The notes beneath the pieces were generated by a model. The model worked only from the letters and a program-made list of their open reading frames with translations, was not told the origin of the DNA and did not search any database. Of a stretch of DNA of 64,000 nt, positions 48,481 to 58,300 are shown piece by piece. This DNA comes from Eonycteris spelaea (Eukaryota > Chordata > Mammalia > Chiroptera > Pteropodidae): NCBI GenBank assembly GCA_003508835.1, contig PUFA01000183.1, positions 2,294,001 through 2,358,000 of the forward strand. The letters run 5' to 3'. A program made the position numbers and the translations under genes. Within the stretch, counting starts at the first letter, position 1, and each line of letters starts with the position of its first letter.

Positions 48481-48626
48481 CTTCTGACAGATTAACACCT
48501 GAAGGGAGTCCAGTGGTGGGACAGGATTCCGTGGAGGCAGCTGACAGACAACGGTCTTCGGATGACACAGAGACACATCCCTTGCCTCACAACACCCTGC
48601 CCTCTGGTTTCTGTGCCCTGCTGTAG
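48481..48626 (+). CDS. GUCY1B2: GUCY1B2 window exon 13: last coding exon with CaaX box C-A-L-L
   Basis: After the acceptor cttgtttcag the frame set by exon 12 is open for 48 codons and ends FCALL-stop (TAG 48624-48626). The last four residues, Cys-Ala-Leu-Leu, form a CaaX box whose final Leu predicts geranylgeranylation; rat beta-2 is known for a CaaX ending, which I recall as CVVL. That makes this the true end of the gene, about 9 kb from the previous exon. The body is acidic and polar (SPVVGQDSVEAADRQRSSDD). With the upstream frameshifts this exon would not be translated in frame. Confidence 0.82.
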
Positions 48627-48757
48627 CAGAGGGAACGTGAACCCCTCGGCTCAGTTTTTCCCCAACTCAATTTTATGGAGACAAAGAAAAATAATTTCTT
48701 TTCACTTCTCGGCTCAAAACTTCTTAGGCTGTGTCTCTTCCTCATTGTCCCTTTGAG

Positions 48758-48763
48758 AATAAA
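48758..48763 (+). promoter_or_regulatory. Candidate polyadenylation signal AATAAA for GUCY1B2
   Basis: A canonical AATAAA lies about 130 bases after the CaaX stop codon, the first such hexamer I see there. GT- and T-rich sequence follows around 48850-48870. It would give a short 3' UTR. Position is the only evidence. Confidence 0.5.
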
Positions 48764-49466
48764 AGTCTAGAAATGAAACACAATCTTGACAAGTTTCGAA
48801 AATGTGCTTTTACATTCTCAGTTCAAAGCCAACCCCTACACTTTGAGATTTTGGGTCTTGTTTGTTCTCAAAGATCACAAATTCGGCTGTGGGGCCTCTT
48901 CCTGTTTTCTTCTAGCAGGAGTGAATGCCTTTCATGCTCTCATCACTAGGATTCCACTGAATCTGTGCCTCTGGGCAAAAGCCCCAGTGGCTAACTTCAG
49001 AGGACACCCTGACCTCAGAGCTCAGAGCTCTCATGCCCAGTGTCTGGTTTTAAATGATGGTTGGGGCGGGGGAGGGGCAGAGGAAGAGGAGAAAAGAGAC
49101 CCAGACCCGCAGTTTATAAATCACCCCATAACACAGCCAGGATGTGAAAGGCACTCAGCCAGCGCTTGCGAAAGGAAATAATGTTCATTCCCAGCCCTGG
49201 AAATTACATGAAGCGGTAGAACAAAAATTGCATTCCCCGGAGATGTGCTGAAAGGAAAATGGAGGAGGAGATGTGAAAATCACGGGAAGGGCAGAGTTAG
49301 GAGGGAGAGGGCATCGAGGCAGCGCACAGCCGGACACCCAGGCCCCTCGGCTGGCTTCCGACACAGCACAGAAAGCTGCTTTCCAGCCGCAGGTGCGGAA
49401 GCATCACCTGCAAAGGAGAGCGGTGGGAAGCGCGGTGCACTTGGCGCCGGTGAGAAAGCCGTGTTT

Positions 49467-49539
49467 TGCTTTTGTTTTGTTTTGTTTTGTTTTGTTTTGT
49501 TTTGTTTTGTTTTGTTGTTTTGTTTTGTTGTTTTGTTTT
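49467..49539. repeat. (TTTTG)n microsatellite
   Basis: About fourteen units of TTTTG with small interruptions near the right end. Confidence 0.95.
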
Positions 49540-49999
49540 TACCTAGATAATAAAACCTTAAGGGCGCATACTTTTCTAATTCATCCTTGTTAGGACCTTA
49601 CTTGTCTCAAGAGGCATTAACGGCTTTGGCAATTCCCAGGAGGCGGTGGGCAGGACCTGACTCTGTCCCCAGCCAATCCCAGGGGCAGAAGGTAAAGGGA
49701 GGGAAACCAGTGTCGCATTCCTGTTTCAACCTCTGGACAACAGCAACAGGTCTTGGGTCTAGAAACAGGCAGCTGCGGGCAGGAGTTCAGCAGGTCCACA
49801 TCGACCAAGATTATCCAGTGCAAAGCGCGGGGTCAAGAGATGCGGTTCTTGTCGAGGGTACACTGCCCATGTCTTGGTACCTCAGTTTCACCAGCTAAAA
49901 CGGAGTTAGTGACAGCTGCCCTGCCTTCCTCACAGGCGGTTTTGTTTGTTTCGGTGAGGATCCAGTGAAATACAAGAACCCACAGAGAAAGGCGATACA

Positions 50000-50190
50000 G
50001 TAGTAGTAACTACTGACATTTATTGACCACCAACCACGTGCTAGGCACTGGCCTCGCAGGAGTCACATGTTATTTCTGCTCCTGGCAACAACCCCGTAAG
50101 AAGATAACCCTTTCACTTACTTGACAGACGAGGAAACAGAAATTCAGGGAGATTGGGGGCCTGAGATCACACCACTGGTGCTGGTGAATA
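50000..50190 (-). mobile_element. MIR, antisense
   Basis: tttattgaccaccaaccacgtgctagg, cttgacagacgaggaaacag and gatcacaccactggtg follow antisense MIR. A sense MIR follows directly. Confidence 0.65.
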
Positions 50191-50229
50191 GCCAAACAGA
50201 ACACATATGCCGCTCTACGTTATTACGAC

Positions 50230-50490
50230 ATCGAAAAAGGCAAGAGCTCCTGGAGGTGCGGGACCTGAAGCCAGGTAAAGGCACGTTTGAATCCTGGCTC
50301 TACCGTTTACCAGCCCTGGGGTTTGGAAAAGCTGCCGAACATCTCTGTGCTTCAGTGTCCCCTTTGCAAAACAGGGATGATCAGAGGGCGTGCCTTGGAG
50401 GGGTGCCATGAGGGTGCCGTGAGGGATGTCATGAAACACACGCGAAGCACTTAGGAGAGTTATGGACACTTCGTAAGCCCTCTTTAAAGG
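50230..50490 (+). mobile_element. MIR
   Basis: gcacgtttgaatcctggctctacc, cagtgtcccctttgcaaaacagg and cacgcgaagcacttagg are in MIR order, nearly full length. Confidence 0.7.
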
Positions 50491-52849
50491 CTTTCTTTTA
50501 AATGCTTAAATTTTTATTTTTTAAAATGCTCCTATTAAATGGTCTCCCTGCTAACGGGGGCAAGCAAAGACAATTCAGCTCCCGATTCTTGTTATTCTCC
50601 CTGTATGCTTTCCTTCAAAATACTTTAGCTTGGTTTAGAGCAAGAACCCAACCCAGGACTATGAACTCTGTGGGGTGGTAGCATTGCCTGAGAGATAAAG
50701 AGCAAAACACTTGTTTGGCGGAGTAGCAGCTTTTTGTTTTGTTTTTGGAAGGAGAAGAGCAGGAGCCTGGGGCTTTGACTCCTAGCTGGCAGCCTGCTTT
50801 GCTTCCTTGGGCCCAACAAAATATGCCAGTTTAATGCTCAGCTATACCTAAGACTGCCAGAAACTGTGAAGCAGGTGCCCTAGCCCTGGTTGAAAATGGA
50901 GAGAATTTTGTTCAATGTTTATTATGGTTGAAATAATTGTTTCCAACTGTAAATGAATGACTGCATCCGGCATTTGGGATCCCCCTGGAGCCTACTATTT
51001 ACTCTTTGGAGTAAACAGTGGTGGAGACAAACTTCAGGTGCCCAGGAAACCTTGCCAGGCCGCGTCAGGCTCCGCGAACCCCTGGAACTCCCGGGGAGCA
51101 TTCCTTCTTGGATGCGCCCCTCTGGGTTGGAGCCCTCAGGAGCCCCGTGCCAAGCGGGCAGTGCGAACACCCACGAAGAGGGCAGAGTGGCTCACAGGAC
51201 GTCTGCACCGCTGCAAGTGCTGTGCTGCCCACCTCTGCCGTCTGCCTGACTTCCCCGGCCAGAGGTCTGGCTGTCTCTCCAAATAACAGACTTTTGTTTG
51301 CAGCAGTGAATGCTTTGCCTGGCCCAGAAGGCAGAATGTCTCCAGACTGAGTCCCCTCCAGGCTTAGGACCTTCGGGAGAGGGACTCTCTCACACCAAAG
51401 ACCGGTTAGGTTCATTTTGCCCGGTGACCCTGTCTGGCTCCAGACCCTTCAGCTCCCTCCATGCCAAGGCTCAGGCCAGGGGCACATCTGATCCAAGCAG
51501 ATGATCAGTGTGGCTTCTGACCTCATCCAGCAGGCCGAAGACTATTATAAAGTTACGGGCCTTCAGCGCCTTAAGAGAGATGGAGATTTTCATGAGTAAG
51601 AACTTGAAAACACTGTCCAAGGCCGGAGTTTAATTCCATGTATTCTACACCGGGTGCTGCCCCCTCCCAACCTCCCACATACCAAGCCTCCGGAAGTAGA
51701 GTTCATGGATGTAGGTTGAGCTGATGATATGTCAGGTGTCCCTTTGCCTCTCCTTCCTCTGTCCTTTGTGGACATCTGAGCCCCATTTTTAAAATGCTCG
51801 CGTCTGGCCCGGGCTGGCATCTCACCCCTTCTCTGGGCTATGACTGGCTCATTCTTTCCGATGCCCCAACCTCCCCCACCCCTCTTTCTTCTCCTTTCTC
51901 CTTTTCCAACTTTTCTTCAGCTCGAGTTGTGTGTGAGAGAAAGAAGGCAAAGCATGTGCCTGGCTGAGGAATGAGATCATTTCTCTCCCCTCTTAGCAGG
52001 CTTGCTGTCTGCCGGTCGGGGTTACTGGAGGAAAGCAGGAAAGCTCGTTTCCACAGAGGGCCATCTGGCTCCACCAGACTCACACCGATGCTAATTTGTT
52101 GGTTTCTTTTTCTTTATCCTTTCTGTTGTTGTTGTTGTTCCTAAGGAACACTTCGCCGCAGCTGTAAGCGCAGATCCAGTCTGTCTGAAGGCAAGGGTTC
52201 ATTTGGAGCACATACTTATCACAGCATTATGTCCCCCAGCACCCCTGTTCCCTTGTAGGTGGCAGGACCTCATTGTTACCGCTGGTGAGTCTCTGCCCTT
52301 GTAATGTCAGGGCTGTACTTTCAAATGGAAATCAGGCAATTATGCTCCACATGGAGAAATCTGACAGATGCAGAGGTTTGACACCACTGGCGGTGTCGTG
52401 GGGATAAAGGCGGCCAGTGCTCCCAGGGGATGGTTAAATAAATAGAATATGTTTCAAGAGCACACACACAAAAAAAATCCAGGAATAATTAACTGCGTGA
52501 TGAGAGTTCATAGATCCTGTGGCTGTTTAACTTCAGAATGTGTTAATGATACGTCAATGAACTGCTTAACTCATCCTTGTAAAGGCGTCATTAGAACCTA
52601 TTACAATCTGCATTCAAACAGAGGCAGACTGCTCTGCGCATCTGTTTTCCAGTTTCCAAATGCAAAGCTTTGGAGTATTTTAACTTGTTGTGCTTCCCTG
52701 ACATTGCAGAGTCGGGGTGAGAGGGATGGGGGACTCCAGTGAGCTTAAAGAGAAGAATGGCTGATAACAGCCTGATGCTCCCCTGACAGAGCAGCTTCCT
52801 GTTAACATTCAGTGTTAGGTAAATAGGTGCTTGTGCAGGAAAATAGAGC

Positions 52850-53040
52850 AACAGTATCACGGCTATTGGCTGAGTACTTGTTATGCTCCAAGTGCTGGCC
52901 AAGTGCTCTAGTTCTGTGAGTGTGAGGCAGGTGCTATTATTACCCACGTTTTATAGACAGGGACACTGGCACCAGAGTTAAATGGAAAAACTGGGTTTCA
53001 GATCTAGCCTTGCCTGACTCTGTTCTTAACTCTGGACTGC
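52850..53040 (-). mobile_element. MIR, antisense
   Basis: tgctattattacccacgttttatagacaggg and ctgggtttcagatctagcc follow antisense MIR. Confidence 0.6.
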
Positions 53041-54131
53041 TGGGTTGCACCCTAATGTTTCAACAGATAATAGGAAGAAAGATACACACTTGCTCATTCA
53101 CCGTTTATAATAAAGCACACATATAGTTTGAGTGAACTAAATAGGAGACCTAAATAAAAGTTTAAACTTAAGTTTTTTCCTAAAATGTCCAGCTGTTTAA
53201 ACAAAGGGTTAGAGCCTGAAACGTGCAGTAAGATTCAACACGCAGTGTGTCCAAAAGAATTCATTATATTAGCTCACATTACCAAAAGGTAGGGCGCCCC
53301 CAAACCCTGGCCGTTTCTCTCTTCAGTTACAGAACAGAAAACTCAGCAGGCTTTGGTCCATGCCTTTGGACTTTCCCAGTTCCCCAAATTCGCTACTATG
53401 CAGCTGCCTTGGACTCCATGAAACCTGATGCCTATTAGAACCAAGAAGAAAGGGAAGACACTTCATCTCTCAGAAAAAGTATTTTTAACCCAAGCATGGG
53501 ACAAAATAAATAAAATAGGTTTACATAGGAATTTTTAATGTTTTCACAGATCGAGTGCCATTTGAAAGTCCACGAGGCCCCCTTGTACTGAGAGTACATT
53601 AATCAAATAAAACCAGTGGTTTCAAGAGACAGAATGTCTACTAATTTGCTACTGACTAATGAACTTCGGTAGCACACACAGCACCCTCCGGTCATAACTG
53701 GTTTTATCTCACCAAGGGTGGAAAAACGTTTAAGGAGATTCAAAAACTTTTAAACCATCAGCTTTGTTTTATGTCAGGAAAGAATTACATTTCTGCTTAT
53801 GGAAAAATTAGTTTGAGTTTTTCATCTCTAGTAACACATTCATTTGAAAATATTAGAATACTAAGCTTGCATTGTAGAAATAAATAATCATTAAAATATA
53901 CGCTTCATTCAAGATCTTAACTGAAAAGGATTGAAAACACGAGCCATGACCACAAAAGAGACCGAAGTCATGAATCACTCAGGAATGGATCACTCCAGAG
54001 CCCAGCAAAGCAACAGGAGCATCCCCTGTCAGCAGGGCCGGCAATATTGAATCACCCACCGATGGAGCGGAGCCCTGCTCACAGAGACTAAGGGCTAATG
54101 ACCTAAGAGAAGAACATCAGAGCAAAGAAAA

Positions 54132-54199
54132 TGGTGGTGGTGGTGGTGGTGGTGGTGGTGGTGGTGGTGGTGGTGGTGGTGGGTGGTGGTGGTGGTGGT
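54132..54199. repeat. (TGG)n microsatellite
   Basis: About 22 TGG units with one extra G at 54181, strongly G-rich on the + strand. Confidence 0.95.
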
Positions 54200-54350
54200 A
54201 ACAGTTAAAACTCAGAAATTTAAAAAGTTTTAAATCAAGAACTAAAATAGAGGTTAACCTCAAAATATATGTCATGGCTAATGTCATTCAATCGGTTATG
54301 TCCATGATGTTGTTAGCAGATAATAACAAAAAATATTTTAAATTAAGAAT

Positions 54351-54386
54351 CTTATGGCCACGCCACCCTGAACAAGCCCGCTCCCA

Positions 54387-54421
<35 letters not shown>

Positions 54422-54575
54422 TAATACTTGGATGGGAGACCACCTAGGAAGACCAAGTGCTGTAGGGTGTAAAAAGTAAAAAAATAAGAGATTGCAAGCT
54501 GACAAGGTCCTTGCAATCTGTGAGGTCAGCCAAGAGTTGCCTCACCTAAAAAATAAAATTTAAAAAAATAGAGAA
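54351..54575 (+). mobile_element. 5S rRNA-derived SINE, copy 4 (long form)
   Basis: The 5S-like head runs from ttatggccacgcc (54354) to gtgctgtaggg, then comes an A-rich linker. The 3' module contains two perfect short inverted repeats (54489-54519 and 54520-54545), and an A-rich tail follows. It lies downstream of GUCY1B2 and is the best preserved copy of the 3' module in the window. Confidence 0.9.
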
Positions 54576-54745
54576 AAAAAGCATCTGACCAAAAAAAAAA
54601 AAAAATCAATTTACAGAGAAATCTCTAACACTTTCCCCGATTCAGGAAGTGCCATTTTGGTAGTTCAAGATGCCTAAATTTGCAGAGATAATTTTTAAAG
54701 TAAACCTCAGGTGTCTGCTAATTTGTCTGTGATCAACAGTATCAG

Positions 54746-54746
<1 letters not shown>

Positions 54747-54779
<33 letters not shown>

Positions 54780-54786
54780 CACACAC
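54747..54786. repeat. (CA)n microsatellite
   Basis: About 18 CA units with one interruption, in the intergenic region. Confidence 0.95.
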
Positions 54787-55339
54787 TCATTTGTTATTTC
54801 AGCTTCTCAAATATAAAAAAAATATTTAGAAAACCATTCAAAATCCTTAGGGCCATTAATTTATTTTATCGTAGAAAAAACATTTAAAAATCCACTGATC
54901 AAAGAGAAAATGTTGCCATTTTCTTCTTTTCAACAAATTTATTTGAAAATTTATTATAATAATCTGTGATTGGGAAAATCAGAATCGACTTTGACCCAGC
55001 TCTTCCAAAGAATTGTGTGTGTGTGCACTTGAATATTAACCAGAGTCTCCGGTATGAGACTATATGCACATATCACCATTAGCCTTGCCACTTATTAGAT
55101 GAGACAGCAGGAAGACTATAAAAAACACAGGTGGTATTTTTCTGATTTCACCCTTCACGCTCTTGAGAAAATCTTTTCCGACTAAGCCATAAGAGAAACA
55201 ATTGAAAGCCACTGATTTAGATCAAAATGTTAATAATGGTCATCTTTAGGAGCTAGAATTGTGGGTAATTTTATTTTTCTTCTACATGTGTTTCTGAGTT
55301 TTCCAAATAATATGTAATGGGTTTCCAGCATGATGTTTA

Positions 55340-55560
55340 AATGAGTGGGCACTGGAGCCAAGCCACAGGATTTGGAGCCCGGCCCTGAGCTCGTTGGCTT
55401 GAGCAAGTCACTTTTCACCTTGGACTCTCAATTTCCTCTCTGTAGGATGGAAACGATCATTGTGCTTACAACGTTCTTATGATGGTTACTGAGATAATGC
55501 TCGCAAAGCATGTAGTGCCTTACACATGTTAACTGTGCAATAAATTTTAACTATTTAAGA
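55340..55560 (+). mobile_element. MIR
   Basis: gagcaagtcacttttcaccttgg, caatttcctctctgtaggatgg and gtgcaataaattttaac are in MIR order. Confidence 0.65.
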
Positions 55561-56539
55561 AAAATCCTTATACAATCCATGTCTGCATGGTTTCTTATAG
55601 AAATAAAAAGGGATATCTGGTCTCATTGATAAAGTCAATATACTTTTTGTACGCCACATTGCTTATCACCTGGTATTAGTGAGCACCCCTTCCAGTTCCT
55701 TCTCTGCCACACTTCCTTGTGTTTCTCATTCATAACATTCATTGCAACCTGAAATTAGTTTATTTGTTTATATACTGCAATCAGCCACCATGGTTGATTT
55801 TAAGCTCTGAATGGTTTAACAAATGGCTTGCAAAACTCCTGAATATGTAACAACTAGCTCTCATGAGCCAGCATGTCACAGGCTAATCTTTGACAATTTC
55901 AACAATTTAAAACTGCATTTTAAATGGTAGTTTGAGTTTGAAAATGAAGGAAAATAATCCCCCACTCCATACCCTCAGGCCTGCACAAATATGACAATTA
56001 ATTTGTAGGCAATATCACCAGTGGGGGCTGTTAGCTCTAACTAAACATATATCCAAAAGGGTTGATTTTTATTATAGTGTTGGTAAAATGAAGGGTCCTT
56101 GGAAACTGATGGGACCGTAAAAATAAGATCCAGTATTACTTTCCCAAATGCTCCAGCACCCTGAGGAAATGAGCAAGGTGGAGCATTGGGATTTCTTTAA
56201 GATCCAAGAAGGTATTTTCTCTTTCAATTCATTTCAAAAGCTAAAGTACCATAAAAAGGCATACATTAAGATGTCTCTCTCCTACCTCTAACCCTATCCA
56301 CCAATCACTCTCATTACTGATAATCAGTTTTGATTTCTTGTTTACATTTTCATTATGAAAATAGAAGCAAACATATATAGGTGTTTTTATTCCCTACTCC
56401 CACCTGTCTTACACAAAAGATACTGTTTATATTGTTCTGCGTCTATTTTTTTTCCACTTAACAATAAAATCTGCTGTTTTTCTGTGTCAGCATACAGAGA
56501 GAAGCTTCGTTGTTTTTTTGTAACTGCATGTTTTATATG

Positions 56540-56900
56540 GCACATTAAAGATGGCCCCCAATTTTTTGCTCTTCTTTCCATTGAGAGTTAATTCTAGTTC
56601 CCTCTCCTTGAGTATGTGCAGGCCTCAGTGACTTGTTTGACCAACAGAGTACATTGCAAGTGATACTATGCCAGTAGATCAGGTGTGAAGAGGCTGGCTG
56701 TTTCCATCTCCTGCCACTTGGGACACTCTCCCTGGCAGGGGTGGAGGGAGATGACTGGGGAAAAGTCTGACTCCCCTGAAACCATCATGCTGTGAGGAAG
56801 GCCAAGCTACCATGTAGAGAGACGATGCACAGAGATGCTGGGCCAATCCACAGCTATTTTAGTCACATATGCCCACACACCAAATACAGCAATGAAGACT
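56540..56900 (+). mobile_element. Possible old LTR element
   Basis: Starts aagatggcccccaattt and contains catgctgtgaggaaggccaagc and accatgtagagagacg, phrases I associate with old mammalian LTRs. No coding sequence. The class is uncertain. Confidence 0.3.
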
Positions 56901-56929
56901 TTGCTTATGTTGATTTTTGTCATGAAGAA

Positions 56930-58300
56930 TGCCATTTTTAAGACTTCCATATTTCCTCCATTATCTTTGTCTTTTAATATTTAATCTTTGATCCATTTGG
57001 AATTTGTCCTGATGCATGCATCTAATTATATTTTTCTAAATGGCTACTTGTCTTTAAATCATTTATTGAATTAATCCATATTTTTTGCTGATTTCAAATG
57101 CTATATTTTAGTATGCATATGGGTCTAGCTATAGTATTTCTACTGATTCCTTATCTGTTTATTCATTCAATATCATACTCCTAATTTTTTGTAAGTTAAA
57201 AATGTATTTTAATATGTGAGAGGGCTAGTTTATGCCTTATTCTTGTTTTAAATAATTCTTCTGAATAATCTAATTTTTTTCTCATGTAAACTTTAGAATC
57301 AACTTGTTGAATTACAAGAATATCCTAGTAGTATATTAACTGGAATTATATACAAAGAGATTTAATTTAGTGAGACTCAACATCTTTATATATTCACTCC
57401 TTTCATCCAAGAATATAGCATGATTTTGCATTTATTTTAAGACTTCTTTTTATCTTTCAGGATCAATTTAAAATTTTTTCTCATATAGATCTGGGACATT
57501 TCTTAGGCTCATCCTTGGTTAGTTAGCCTTTTTCCTGTTATTGTTAAGTGTAAAAAGGCCTTTTCTTCGTTTATATCTTCTAACAAGTTGTTTAAGTGTA
57601 TGAAAGCTTTTGAAAATTATATATTGATATTATATTTAGCCACCTTACTGAATTCTTATTTTCATAATCTTTTTCAGGTGATCCTCTCGGGTTATCCAAG
57701 TATACAAATAAATAATTTGCAAATAATGATAATTTTACCTCTTTTCAATTTTTATATGTCTAATTTCTCTCTTTTCTATTTATAATATGTCTTATTTCTG
57801 ACTTTAGTAGAGAAATGTTATTGGTATTTCTTTAAATGTAATGTTAACTTTCAATTTGGTTTATGTTAGGGATGTACACATCTATTACTATTTCACTGAA
57901 TTTTTAAAAGAACAATAATGAAAGTTGCATTTTACTAAGCATTTTTTTTCATTCTAAAAAGATACATATTTTTCTCTGATCGTTAATATGGTGAATTCAT
58001 ATAAAGACTTCCTAAAATTGAACCATCTTTTCATTGAATAAATCCGATATTGTCACATTATATTAGTCCTTTAATAAGTTGCTTGAGTCTTTTTTCTTAT
58101 ATTTTGTTTTATATTTTTGCATCAGTATTTTAAAGTAAGTTTGTTTCTTTTTCATTGCACCATTATTACTAGGTTTGTCTATCAATATTATGCTCATTTT
58201 TGTGTCCTGTTTAAAGAATCTTTCCTATACCCATATCCATTTCGTTTGGTTTTCTCATTTTGATAAGCACCTGTGTTTTTATTATTGTCTCTTTTCCCTT
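56930..58300 (-). mobile_element. Old L1 ORF2/3' region, antisense
   Basis: An A/T-rich block downstream of GUCY1B2 with L1 antisense phrases (tttaatctttgatccatttggaatttg; gaataaatccgatattgtcac). Open frames seen here (57588-57785, 58175-58507) have no other support. Confidence 0.55.

Larger units (their letters stand above)
6048..48626 (+). pseudogene. GUCY1B2: GUCY1B2, soluble guanylate cyclase subunit beta-2 (3' thirteen exons, two frameshifts)
   Basis: The family converts GTP to cGMP in the cytosol and is activated when NO binds an N-terminal heme; beta-2 is unusual in carrying a full set of catalytic residues and a C-terminal prenylation signal. Thirteen GT-AG exons, 2,043 bases in total, can be chained with matching phases. 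Translated pieces follow my memory of rodent beta-2 closely from the heme domain to the end of the cyclase domain. The 5' exons (about 57 codons) and the promoter are outside the window. Two single-base deletions break the frame: exon 8 (148 bases, phase needs 149) and exon 11 (151, needs 152). An mRNA would stop at 23054-23056, lose most of the catalytic domain and probably undergo nonsense-mediated decay. No other stop or broken splice site was seen. Human GUCY1B2 is also annotated as a pseudogene. The alternative is two sequencing errors in a functional gene. Confidence 0.93.
48764..54130. other. Intergenic region downstream of GUCY1B2
   Basis: Contains a (TTTTG)n tract at 49467-49539, three MIRs and a CpG-rich patch near 51060-51212. 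No gene was recognised; overlapping open frames on both strands at 50950-51415 reflect high G+C. Confidence 0.5.

Noticed and set aside
48167..48568. A 133-codon minus-strand open frame across exon 13
   Set aside because: It is the antisense shadow of the last GUCY1B2 exon and the MIR before it.
50953..51415. Four overlapping open frames on both strands
   Set aside because: High G+C explains the lack of stops; none has recognisable protein features.
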